6,505 nt of DNA from an uncultured Clostridium sp. (GCA_934777095.1 CAKVNP010000136.1:1-6505), one strand, 5' to 3'; shown: positions 1 to 6,099, counted from the stretch's first letter. Made by a program: numbers and translations. Notes: generated by a model not told the origin, from the sequence alone.

Positions 1-186
1 ACTAACAAGTATTCAGCTAGTGGTACTCTTATTTCAAGTAGAATATCTCCAGTAAGAAGTGCTTTTGGTAGCACAAAAACTGGCGAAGTCACTGGAAATG
101 TAAAGTTTGAAAAGGAAGATAATAAATGGCTTATAAGTAATTACGAAGAAACTTCAAATACATCTTTAAATTTAGACAAGCAATAA
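1..186 (+). CDS. C-terminal end of an unrecognised protein (5' partial)
   Basis: Frame 1 is open from the window edge for 61 codons and ends with TAA at 184-186. The other two + frames hit stops early (codon 1 in one, about codon 18 in the other), so this is the likely reading frame. The visible tail is polar, rich in Ser, Thr, Asn and Lys, with no membrane segment. The stretch GNVKFEKEDNKWLISNYEE looks like the closing beta-strands of NTF2-like or TcaA-like extracytoplasmic domains, where 'V.F.KE..KW.I.N' is common. That is only a resemblance and I do not assign a function. The start and any signal peptide lie outside the window. No convincing intrinsic terminator follows directly: the first hairpin downstream (251-268) has no T-tract. 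Confidence 0.7.
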   Translation, partial: TNKYSASGTLISSRISPVRSAFGSTKTGEVTGNVKFEKEDNKWLISNYEETSNTSLNLDKQ

Positions 187-250
187 AAATTTCACATGTC
201 ACAAATTTAAATATTTCATCCGAACTAATATTATCTTTAAAATAAAATGG

Positions 251-268
251 GTACAGCTAATGCTGTAC
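251..268. repeat. Perfect 7-bp stem-loop GTACAGC-TAAT-GCTGTAC
   Basis: Arms 251-257 and 262-268 pair perfectly around a TAAT loop. It lies 64 bases after the stop of the upstream gene. The sequence that follows is TCATCG rather than a T-run, so it is not a standard intrinsic terminator. It could stabilise the 3' end of the upstream transcript or mark the left edge of the repeat region that follows. Confidence 0.6.
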
Positions 269-270
269 TC

Positions 271-329
271 ATCGAAACTCCTTGAGGATTTTCCTCATTT
301 TCAGATAAATTAAAAGTATGTATGACGTA
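271..329. repeat. Diverged repeat unit, copy 1
   Basis: This 59-nt stretch begins ATCGAAACTCC and ends AAAAGTATGTATGACGTA. Both ends recur in the same order and at almost the same spacing in copy 2 at 372-434: the 11-nt head is identical and the 18-nt tail matches at 16 of 18 positions. The middle is diverged but in both copies can form a small hairpin just after the head; here it is TGAGG/CCTCA at 283-297. Unlike copy 2, this copy is not followed by a matching inverted arm, so it looks like a truncated or decayed relative. Confidence 0.6.
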
Positions 330-352
330 TTTAATATCATAACAACAAAATA

Positions 353-371
353 AAAAAAGTATAACTTTTTT
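353..371. repeat. A/T hairpin AAAAAAGT-ATA-ACTTTTTT
   Basis: Arms 353-360 and 364-371 form a perfect 8-bp palindrome with a 3-nt loop, ending in six T on the + strand and, by symmetry, six T on the minus strand. It could act as a weak bidirectional terminator, but the stem has only one G-C pair. It sits immediately before repeat copy 2. Confidence 0.4.
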
Positions 372-434
372 ATCGAAACTCCCCAAGGAGTTTCTTCCTT
401 CTAACTAATACTAAGAAAAAGTATGTGTAACGTA
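372..434. repeat. Diverged repeat unit, copy 2, with hairpin GAAACTCC/GGAGTTTC
   Basis: This 63-nt unit pairs with copy 1 (shared ATCGAAACTCC head and AAAAGTATGTRTRACGTA tail). Immediately after the head, 375-382 and 387-394 make a perfect 8-bp hairpin around CCAA. Its tail is the left arm of the long inverted repeat at 416-492, so this copy appears more complete than copy 1. Confidence 0.6.
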
Positions 435-492
435 GAAAACATTGAAGTGAGTTCTAGAATCTTCTTAGTTTTCGTAGTTACACATACTTTTT
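416..492. repeat. Long imperfect inverted repeat, MITE-like or bidirectional terminator
   Basis: The outer arms AAAAAGTATGTGTAAC (416-431) and its exact complement (477-492) form 16 uninterrupted base pairs. A 4-base mismatch follows (432-435 against 473-476), then five more pairs (436-440 with 468-472), and a head region where GAAG 444-447 can pair with CTTC 461-464 around the palindrome TTCTAGAA 452-459. The right arm ends inside the stop codon of the minus-strand CDF gene (491-493). Read on the minus strand, the hairpin ends in five T, so it may terminate that gene; the + strand also ends in T's, so it may work both ways. Together with the repeat copies upstream it looks like a small non-coding mobile element or its remnant. 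It has no ORF. Confidence 0.6.
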
Positions 493-1393
493 ACACCGCC
501 CACTTACGGTCTCCCGTAAATGATATATTAAGCCATTTTGTATAATCTAAATGACTTATAGCCTTATTAAATTCTTCTCTTACATTATCCATTTGATCAA
601 GATTTTTTAATTTACTCTTATCATTATAGATAAAATCTACTTCTATTCTTAATTCTCCACCAATTTTAGATACTCTGGCAATAGAATCTTCAAATTGATA
701 TTCCTTTTCTATTTCTTTAACTACTAAGTATATATCCTCATTAATATCATCAGCAGCTTTTACACTCATTACTTCCCTAAAACTATTAATAAAGGTTTCT
801 ATTGGCATTCTAATAAATATAACAGAAACTATAATTACCATTGCAGGATCTATATAAACATTAAGCATTTTAAATCTTGTATTTTGTAAGCCCATTGCTA
901 TGATAAATCCTATTAGTACTCCTGCACTTAATAGTGTATCCATCAACCATTGTGAAGCTTCCACTTTAATAAGCTGAGATGAAATTTTAGTTCCTTTATT
1001 TTTCATATAAAAATAAATACTACCACAGCCTATCACTGATACTACTGAATATATTAATGCAGCTCCATACTCTATGGAATTTCCTCCTGCAAATATATCC
1101 TTTACTGCTCCACTCATTGATATAATACACATTCCACCAATAATTAAAGACTTTATAGAAATTACTATAGGTTCTAAAATATGTTTTCCAAAAGGAAATT
1201 TATCTAAATCCTTTTTAGCCATATAATTGTTTATAAATAGTGAAACCATAGATAAAACTAAACTGATAAATGAATATAATCCATCGAATATAATCATCTC
1301 AGATTGTATCGTTCATCCCCATGCAATACCAAATAGTGCAAAGAATAACGCACCTATTATTGATAGTTTTAATATTTTATTTTCTAGTTTCAT
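491..1393 (-). pseudogene. Cation diffusion facilitator family transporter, interrupted by an in-frame TGA
   Basis: CDF transporters are dimeric membrane antiporters exporting divalent cations such as Zn, Fe, Mn or Co. The reading frame from ATG 1393 is 300 codons, the usual CDF length, and has an ideal ribosome binding site, but codon 27 is TGA (1313-1315). Before it lies MKLENKILKLSIIGALFFAL..GIAWG, half of the first membrane helix region; after it the frame continues TIQSEMIIFDGLYSF. The family-typical motif FPFGKHILEP (full-frame residues 66-75), several membrane segments and a soluble C-terminal ferredoxin-like domain ending in SFTGDRKWAV are intact. An internal ATG at 1297 could give 268 residues, but it has no good ribosome site and would lose helix 1. 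The family metal-site pairs are unusual: D37...S41 in helix 2 and Q148...D152 in helix 5, instead of D..D and H..D. Likely a recent nonsense mutation (for example TTA to TGA), a sequencing error, or expression by reinitiation. Confidence 0.75.
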
Positions 1394-1399
1394 TATCTT

Positions 1400-1405
1400 C
1401 ACCTC
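1400..1405 (-). promoter_or_regulatory. Ribosome binding site GAGGTG for the CDF gene
   Basis: On the minus strand GAGGTG lies six bases before ATG 1393. This fixes 1393 as the ancestral start and shows that the ATG at 1297, which follows only a TGAG, is not the designed one. It is the main evidence that the TGA at 1313-1315 interrupts a once-complete gene. Confidence 0.75.
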
Positions 1406-1426
1406 TATTCTAAAATTTATTTTCTA

Positions 1427-1432
1427 ATTATA
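1427..1432 (-). promoter_or_regulatory. Possible -10 box TATAAT for the CDF gene
   Basis: The minus strand reads TATAAT from 1432 to 1427, about 34 bases upstream of ATG 1393, which would give a leader of about 27 bases. No good -35 is visible 16-18 bases further upstream (the sequence there is near CATAAACT). In DNA this AT-rich a chance TATAAT is easy, so this is only a candidate. Confidence 0.4.
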
Positions 1433-1454
1433 TTTTACGCTTATTTTAAGTTTA

Positions 1455-1511
1455 TGGTAATGATTAAAATGCTTAGTTTTTGCAATTAATCCCTTGTAAT
1501 AACCATTACCA
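1455..1511. repeat. Spaced 8-bp inverted repeat TGGTAATG / CATTACCA between divergent genes
   Basis: TGGTAATG at 1455-1462 and its exact complement at 1504-1511 are separated by 41 bases, just upstream of the CDF promoter region and well upstream of the CHR gene. The arrangement could be a pair of regulator half-sites or an incidental repeat. The surrounding region 1394-1731 otherwise holds only promoter candidates and T-rich sequence; I see no RNA gene or riboswitch fold in it. Confidence 0.35.
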
Positions 1512-1674
1512 CTTTTTATTCGATAGCATAAATGTACTTATTTTTTTATTGTTTGAAGGTACTTTTATGTATTTTTTACTCATTTTAAAATCATTTTACT
1601 TTCTTTTTTACATTTACATAGTTAATAATTGCATACACTCTTATTCTATATTACAAATCTATTGCGATAATTTA

Positions 1675-1683
1675 TGCTATACT
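1675..1683 (+). promoter_or_regulatory. Extended -10 promoter candidate for the CHR operon
   Basis: TGCTATACT (1675-1683) combines a TG-N extension with a good -10 hexamer TATACT. Transcription would start near 1690, about 40 bases before ATG 1732. No -35 box is well spaced: TTACAA at 1651 is 21 bases away. An extended -10 promoter does not need a strong -35. Confidence 0.45.
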
Positions 1684-1731
1684 ATTACATGTGAATTTAA
1701 GCACTTTATAGCAAAAGGGGGAAAATACACT

Positions 1732-2268
1732 ATGAAAGAGTATTTAGATTTATTTTGGACTTTTTGTAGAATAGGTGGACTGACCTTTGGCGGTGGATAT
1801 GCAATGTTGCCTATGATTCAAAAAGAAATTGTTGAGCAAAAAAAATGGGCTACTGAAGAAGAAGTATTAGATTATTATGCTGTAGGCCAATGTACACCAG
1901 GAGTAATTGCTGTTAACACAGCTACTTTTATTGGTTATAAACTAAAAGGAATCTTAGGTGGAATTATCGCTACTCTAGGAGTTGTTTCTCCGTCTTTAGT
2001 AATTATTATGATAATTGCTGCATTCCTTAAAAACTTTGCAGATATTTCAGCCGTACAACATGCATTTGCAGGAATAAGAGTAGCTGTAGTTGCCCTAGTA
2101 ATAATTTCAGTAATCAAGCTTGCTAAATCTTCAATAAAAGATAAGACTGGCATAATACTTGCTATTGCTGCTTTTGTACTTACCGCGTTTATCAGCCTTT
2201 CTCCTATGTATATAGTAATTTCTGCTGGTATAGTGGGACTTCTATCAATGTATTGGAGGAAAAAATAA
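1732..2268 (+). CDS. CHR-family (chromate transporter) half-size subunit 1
   Basis: A 178-residue membrane protein of the short-chain CHR family, which exports chromate or a related oxyanion; such proteins usually occur as adjacent pairs that work together. Near the N-terminus the family signature GGLTFGGGYAMLP (15-27) is followed by a conserved acidic loop, then TPGVIAVNTATFIGY (55-69) and GGIIATLGVVSPS (76-88), and several hydrophobic helices up to the C-terminal WRKK. The start is set by the AAAGGGGG ribosome site about ten bases before ATG 1732 and by agreement with the usual family N-terminus. The frame is open further upstream, but that part is T-rich, unlike the family and without a ribosome site. 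The stop overlaps the start of the partner gene (TAATG). Substrate is inferred from family only; many clostridial members have no tested function. Confidence 0.9.
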   Translation: MKEYLDLFWTFCRIGGLTFGGGYAMLPMIQKEIVEQKKWATEEEVLDYYAVGQCTPGVIAVNTATFIGYKLKGILGGIIATLGVVSPSLVIIMIIAAFLKNFADISAVQHAFAGIRVAVVALVIISVIKLAKSSIKDKTGIILAIAAFVLTAFISLSPMYIVISAGIVGLLSMYWRKK

Positions 2269-2831
2269 TGATTTATTTAATTTTATTTCTTGAATTTTTC
2301 AAAATAGGTCTTTTTTCAGTTGGAGGTGGACTAGCTACACTGCCATTCTTATATGAATTAGCAAATAAATATCCATGGCTTACTACTAATAATATTGCTG
2401 ATATGATAGCTGTATCCGAATCTACACCTGGACCTATTGGTGTTAATATGGCTACCTATGCAGGTTTTCATGCTAGCGGACTTCTTGGAGGTATTATTTC
2501 AACACTTGGTTTAGTAACACCTTCTATTATTGTAATAATAATAATTGCTGGTATTTTAAATAAATTTAAAGAAAGCAGATATGTTGATTCAGTATTTTAT
2601 GGCTTGCGCCCAGCAGTAACTGGTTTAATTGCTGCAGCTGGTTTCCAAGTATTTAAGGTTTCGATTCTTACCTTAAATCTTTTTGAAAAAAGTAAATCTC
2701 TATTAAATTTATTTAATATAAAAGCATTAATATTATTAGCAGTGCTTTTAACCTTAATGAAAACAACAAAAAAGCATCCTATTGTATATATACTAGCTGG
2801 TGCTGCAGCAGGTATTATATTTAAATTATAA
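2268..2831 (+). CDS. CHR-family (chromate transporter) half-size subunit 2
   Basis: This 187-residue membrane protein is homologous to its upstream neighbour and is the second half of a CHR pair. It shows IGLFSVGGGLATLPF (13-27), STPGPIGVNMATYAGF (52-67) and GGIISTLGLVTPS (74-86), followed by hydrophobic helices to residue 187. ATG 2268 shares its first base with the upstream stop (2266-2268). GGAGGA at 2255-2260 is seven bases upstream, so translation is probably coupled. A TTG at 2253 in the same frame is an unlikely start because it would overlap that ribosome site. The polypeptide is expected to insert in opposite orientation to subunit 1 and form a heterodimer, as proposed for short-chain CHR pairs. 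A strong terminator follows within four bases. Confidence 0.9.
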   Translation: MIYLILFLEFFKIGLFSVGGGLATLPFLYELANKYPWLTTNNIADMIAVSESTPGPIGVNMATYAGFHASGLLGGIISTLGLVTPSIIVIIIIAGILNKFKESRYVDSVFYGLRPAVTGLIAAAGFQVFKVSILTLNLFEKSKSLLNLFNIKALILLAVLLTLMKTTKKHPIVYILAGAAAGIIFKL

Positions 2832-2834
2832 AAG

Positions 2835-2867
2835 AAACTCCTATAAATAAATTTATAGGAGTTTTTT
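2835..2867 (+). terminator. Intrinsic terminator of the CHR operon
   Basis: AAACTCCTATAAA (2835-2847) pairs perfectly with TTTATAGGAGTTT (2852-2864) over 13 bp around TAAA, and the strand continues with T to 2867. The location directly after the stop codon makes this a confident terminator. It may also work on the minus strand, where the symmetric A-run gives T's. Confidence 0.9.
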
Positions 2868-2875
2868 AATTGCAG

Positions 2876-2908
2876 ACTATGTTAAAAAATAAACATAGTT
2901 ACTTTTTT
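2876..2908 (+). terminator. Possible weak second terminator
   Basis: ACTATGTT (2876-2883) pairs with AACATAGT (2892-2899) over 8 bp with an 8-base A-rich loop, followed by TAC and six T (2903-2908). It has only two G-C pairs, so it would be weak. It may be a back-up to the strong terminator just upstream. Confidence 0.3.
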
Positions 2909-2977
2909 ATATATTTATAAATTTCCTTACTTTAAGATTATCAATCTAATATTTTTACCTATAAATACCCATTTAAG

Positions 2978-3006
2978 TTTACTTTTAGCTGTGGTAATGT
3001 TATATT
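2978..3006 (+). promoter_or_regulatory. Promoter of the nadABC operon
   Basis: TTTACT (2978-2983) as -35, a 17-base spacer, then TATATT (3001-3006) as -10 with a TGT extension at 2998-3000. This is a well-formed housekeeping promoter. Transcription would start around 3012-3014, which lies inside the palindrome at 3011-3030, leaving a leader of about 43 bases before ATG 3056. Confidence 0.65.
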
Positions 3007-3010
3007 ATTA

Positions 3011-3030
3011 ACAGGTGTATATACACATGT
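3011..3030. promoter_or_regulatory. Near-palindromic operator over the nad start site, NiaR-like
   Basis: ACAGGTGTATATACACATGT is a 20-bp palindrome with a single mismatched pair (G3014 against A3027). It overlaps the predicted transcription start of nadA, a repressor position. NiaR (YrxA) is the nicotinate-responsive repressor of nad operons in Firmicutes, and ACAGGTGT-type half-sites are, as I recall, typical of it. The regulator gene is not in the window. The palindrome is seen directly; the identity of the binding protein is inferred from context. Confidence 0.6.
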
Positions 3031-3055
3031 AACTATATATTGTGAGGTAATATTG

Positions 3056-3961
3056 ATGGACATAAAAAAACAAATTGAGATTTTAAAAAGAGAAAAAAAC
3101 GCCTTAATTTTAGCTCATTATTATCAAAGAGCTGAAATACAAGAAATAGCCGATTACGTTGGAGATTCCTATTATTTAAGTAAAATAGCTAAAGATAGTC
3201 CTAATAAATTAATTATTTTCTGTGGAGTAAGATTTATGGCTGAAAGCGCTAAAATCCTTTCGCCGGAAAAAACTATACTTTTACCAGCTTCTGATGCTGG
3301 ATGCCCAATGGCTAATATGGCTACTGCAGATGCTGTTGAAAAATTAAAAAACAAACACCCTGAAGCTGCCGTAGTGTGTTATATAAATTCTACTACTGAA
3401 GTTAAAGCGCTTTGTGATGTTACAGTAACATCCTCAAATGCCATAAAGGTAATAAAAAAACTTCCACAGGACAAAATAATATTCCTACCTGATAAAAACC
3501 TAGGCGCTTATCTTCAAAAACAGCTTCCTGAAAAGGAATTTATCTTATGGGATGGTTTCTGTATTACACATAAGAAAATAACTAGTGATAATATCAATAA
3601 ATGCAGAGAAGTTATCGGTGATCTTGTAGTCCTTGCACATCCTGAATGTGAAGAAGATGTTAGAAACGTTGCAGATTTCTTAGGAAGCACTGGTGAAATG
3701 ATTACTTATGCTACTGAAAGCAGCAATAAAAACTTCCTTGTATGTACTGAAGAAGGAATTCTTTACGAACTTCAAAAAAGAAATCCTGATAAAAAATTCT
3801 ATTTCCCTGGGACAACCCCTGTTTGTCCTAATATGAAGAAGACAAGATTAGAGGATGTACTAAACAGCCTACAAAATAATGACTTTGAAATTAATTTACC
3901 TGAAGAAGACCGTTTGAAAGCCTTAAATTGTCTATTAAATATGCATGAATTGGCAAGGTGA
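3056..3961 (+). CDS. nadA: Quinolinate synthase NadA
   Basis: Quinolinate synthase condenses iminoaspartate with dihydroxyacetone phosphate to quinolinate in the cytosol, using an oxygen-sensitive [4Fe-4S] cluster. The product is 301 residues, the normal size of the compact NadA form. The three expected cluster ligands are C83 (AGCPMANM), C169 (DGFC) and C257 (TPVCPNM). Other family marks are HYYQRAEIQEIADYVGDS (21-38), CGVRFMAESAKIL (56-68), YINSTTEVKA (109-118), FLPDKNLG (143-150), HPEC (195-198) and PGTTPVCPNM (251-260). ATG 3056 is chosen because GAGGT (3044-3048) is seven bases before it; a TTG at 3053 is in frame but less likely. It is the first gene of the operon; its stop codon forms part of the nadB ribosome site. 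Confidence 0.97.
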   Translation: MDIKKQIEILKREKNALILAHYYQRAEIQEIADYVGDSYYLSKIAKDSPNKLIIFCGVRFMAESAKILSPEKTILLPASDAGCPMANMATADAVEKLKNKHPEAAVVCYINSTTEVKALCDVTVTSSNAIKVIKKLPQDKIIFLPDKNLGAYLQKQLPEKEFILWDGFCITHKKITSDNINKCREVIGDLVVLAHPECEEDVRNVADFLGSTGEMITYATESSNKNFLVCTEEGILYELQKRNPDKKFYFPGTTPVCPNMKKTRLEDVLNSLQNNDFEINLPEEDRLKALNCLLNMHELAR

Positions 3962-3968
3962 TATAAAA

Positions 3969-5282
3969 ATGAATAACTTGGTAAATATAAATACTGATAT
4001 TGTTATTGTAGGATCAGGGGTTGCAGGTCTTTATGCTGCATTAAATGCCCCTGAAAACCTACATGTAACTTTAATTACAAAAAAACTACTAAGGGATAGT
4101 AATAGCTATCTTGCTCAAGGAGGTATCTGCGTTGCTAAGGATGATAATGATATAAAACCTTATATAGAAGATACCTTAAAGGCAGGGCAATATAAAAATG
4201 ACTTAGATGCCGTTACTACACTAATTACAGAATCAAGAGAAAATATAGCTAAATTAATATCTTATGGTGTTGATTTTGATAAAAAAGATGGTAAACTATG
4301 CTACACCAAAGAAGCAGCTCATAGTACAAATAGAATACTTCATGTTAAAGATCAGACTGGTAAAGCCATAATGGAATCATTATGCAATCAGGTTGTTCAA
4401 CGTGAAAACATAAGTATTTTTGAAAATACTTTATGTGCAAACTTAATTACTGATAATAATTGTTGTAGAGGAATTATAGCTTTATCAGAAGATACTCAAT
4501 ATAATATCTATTCAAAAGCAGTTATTTTAGCTACTGGCGGTATTGGCGGATTATTCAAAAATTCTACTAATAAGCGCCATATAACTGGCGACGGTTTATC
4601 AATAGCTAAAAAAAATAATATAAAGATGAAAAACTTAAATTATATTCAATTCCATCCAACTGCCTTGTATGTTGGTAACGCAAATGAGAGAAGATTATTA
4701 ATTTCCGAGAGCGTTCGTGGTGAAGGTGCTAAACTTATTAATTATAAAGGAGAAAGATTCGTGGATGAACTACTGCCTAGAGATGTAGTTGCCAATGCCA
4801 TTTATGATGAACTAGCTTCTTCTGGAAAAGAGTGTGTATATTTAGATTTAAGTATGATGGAATCATCATATATAAAAGATAGATTTCCCTATATCTATTC
4901 AGAATGCCTTAAACACGGTATTGATATAACTACTACCCCTATTCCCGTACATCCAGTACAACACTACTTCATGGGCGGTATAGATGTAAATTTAAATAGC
5001 AGAACATCAATGGATAGATTATATGCTGTAGGAGAATGCAGCTGTACAGGTGTCCATGGTGCTAATAGGCTAGCAAGTAATTCTTTATTAGAAGGACTAG
5101 TATTTTCAAAGAGAGCTATTGAGGATATATGTAAATATATCTATACATTAAAGATGAACTCAGAAAAAACAGATTTGCGTTATTCTTCTAAAGGAAATGT
5201 TGAAGCTAATTTCTTTTCTACATCTATAGATTTATTTAAAAATAAGATAGGAGATAAAAATAATGAATTGGTTACTTGTTGA
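3969..5282 (+). CDS. nadB: L-aspartate oxidase NadB (short form)
   Basis: FAD enzyme that oxidises L-aspartate to iminoaspartate, the substrate of NadA; in an anaerobe fumarate rather than oxygen is the plausible electron acceptor. The product is 437 residues. The N-terminal Rossmann motif VIVGSGVAGLYAA (12-24) binds FAD. SNSYLAQGGICVA (44-56), STNRILH (119-125), ATGGIGGLF (188-196), HPTAL (229-233), ESVRGEGA (247-254), LPRDVVANAI (269-278, with the catalytic-type Arg271), VHPVQHYFMGGIDV (327-340, with an active-site His) and GVHGANRLASNSLLEGLVF (361-379) follow the family order. After residue 390 only about 48 residues remain, so most of the C-terminal helical domain of the longer (about 530-residue) enzymes is absent; short forms are, I believe, usual in clostridia. 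Start 3969 has AAGGTGA (3955-3961) seven bases upstream; ATG 3945, inside nadA, is possible but lacks a ribosome site. Confidence 0.95.
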   Translation: MNNLVNINTDIVIVGSGVAGLYAALNAPENLHVTLITKKLLRDSNSYLAQGGICVAKDDNDIKPYIEDTLKAGQYKNDLDAVTTLITESRENIAKLISYGVDFDKKDGKLCYTKEAAHSTNRILHVKDQTGKAIMESLCNQVVQRENISIFENTLCANLITDNNCCRGIIALSEDTQYNIYSKAVILATGGIGGLFKNSTNKRHITGDGLSIAKKNNIKMKNLNYIQFHPTALYVGNANERRLLISESVRGEGAKLINYKGERFVDELLPRDVVANAIYDELASSGKECVYLDLSMMESSYIKDRFPYIYSECLKHGIDITTTPIPVHPVQHYFMGGIDVNLNSRTSMDRLYAVGECSCTGVHGANRLASNSLLEGLVFSKRAIEDICKYIYTLKMNSEKTDLRYSSKGNVEANFFSTSIDLFKNKIGDKNNELVTC

Positions 5283-6099
5283 TGAAATAATAAAAACAGC
5301 ATTAAAAGAAGATATTCCGTATAAGGACATTACTACTTCTTCTGTTATCTCACAGGATAGTACCTGCACTGTTGATTTAATATCTAAAGATAATGGAATA
5401 CTGGCTGGTATTGATGTATTTAAAAGAGTCTTTGAAATTTTGGGAAATGTATCTGTAGAATCCTTCAAAAATGATGGACAGCCTTTAACTAAAGGGGAAG
5501 TAATTGCAGTAATTCAAGGAAATACTAGAAATATACTTATGGGTGAACGTGTAGCCTTAAACCTTCTTCAACGAATGTGTGGAATAGCTACCTTAACCAA
5601 TACTTATGTTCATAAAGTTGAAGGTACAAAAGCAAAAATTGCTGATACTAGAAAAACAACTCCAACATTAAGATTATTAGATAAATATTCTGTTACCATA
5701 GGAGGTGGAATTAACCATCGTTCCGACCTATCAGATGGGGTTTTAATTAAAGATAATCATATAGCAGCTGCTGGTAGTATCTCCAATGCTATAACTAATG
5801 TGAGAAATAATGTTTCTTTTGTAAGAAAAATTGAAGTTGAAACTGAAGATTTAGCTATGGTTAAAGAAGCAATTGATAATAAAGCTGATATAATTATGCT
5901 AGATAACATGTCTATTGATGAAATGAAGAAAGCTGTTGAAATGATTGGAGATTCTGCAATCATTGAAGCTTCTGGTAATATGTCCTTAGATACTGTTTAT
6001 AATGTTGCTCTCACTGGAGTTAATATTATTTCAGTAGGTGCGTTAACACATTCCTTTAATGCCTTTGATATAAGTATGAAAAATCTTAAAATAAAATAA
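5263..6099 (+). CDS. nadC: Nicotinate-nucleotide pyrophosphorylase (carboxylating) NadC
   Basis: Quinolinate phosphoribosyltransferase: quinolinate plus PRPP gives nicotinate mononucleotide, CO2 and pyrophosphate, the last step of the operon's pathway. At 278 residues it is full length. Conserved elements are LKEDIPYKDIT (14-24), ERVALNLLQRMCGIAT (95-110), ADTRKTTPTLR (127-137), KYSVTIGGGINHRSDLSD (141-158), LIKDNH (161-166), EVE (191-193), MLDN (212-215), EASGN (235-239) and SVGALTHS (257-264), which line the phosphate and substrate pockets of the barrel. It overlaps the end of nadB by 20 bases, with its ribosome site AGGAG at 5249-5253 inside nadB, so translation is probably coupled. No odd residues are seen. 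Confidence 0.97.
   Translation: MNWLLVDEIIKTALKEDIPYKDITTSSVISQDSTCTVDLISKDNGILAGIDVFKRVFEILGNVSVESFKNDGQPLTKGEVIAVIQGNTRNILMGERVALNLLQRMCGIATLTNTYVHKVEGTKAKIADTRKTTPTLRLLDKYSVTIGGGINHRSDLSDGVLIKDNHIAAAGSISNAITNVRNNVSFVRKIEVETEDLAMVKEAIDNKADIIMLDNMSIDEMKKAVEMIGDSAIIEASGNMSLDTVYNVALTGVNIISVGALTHSFNAFDISMKNLKIK

Noticed and set aside
251..492. CRISPR array
   Set aside because: There are only two diverged copies with different internal sequence and no regular spacers.
1313..1315. TGA as a selenocysteine codon
   Set aside because: CDF proteins are not known selenoproteins, the position matches a hydrophobic residue in the family, and I see no clear SECIS-type hairpin just downstream on the minus strand.
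1227..1427. 66-codon + strand open frame over the start of the CDF gene
   Set aside because: It lies antisense to the CDF N-terminal region, has no ribosome site and gives a low-complexity product; a shadow frame.
1480..1731. Upstream in-frame extension of the first CHR gene (84 more codons)
   Set aside because: It is T-rich, reads as Phe/Tyr/Cys-heavy sequence unlike the family N-terminus, has no ribosome site at its start, and contains the likely promoter; ATG 1732 has a strong ribosome site.
1406..1731. Riboswitch upstream of the CHR operon
   Set aside because: I found no conserved riboswitch core; the probable start near 1690 leaves only about 40 bases of leader, too short for known metal riboswitches.
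3945..3968. ATG 3945 as the nadB start
   Set aside because: It would add eight residues unlike the family N-terminus and has no ribosome site; ATG 3969 follows AAGGTGA at good spacing.
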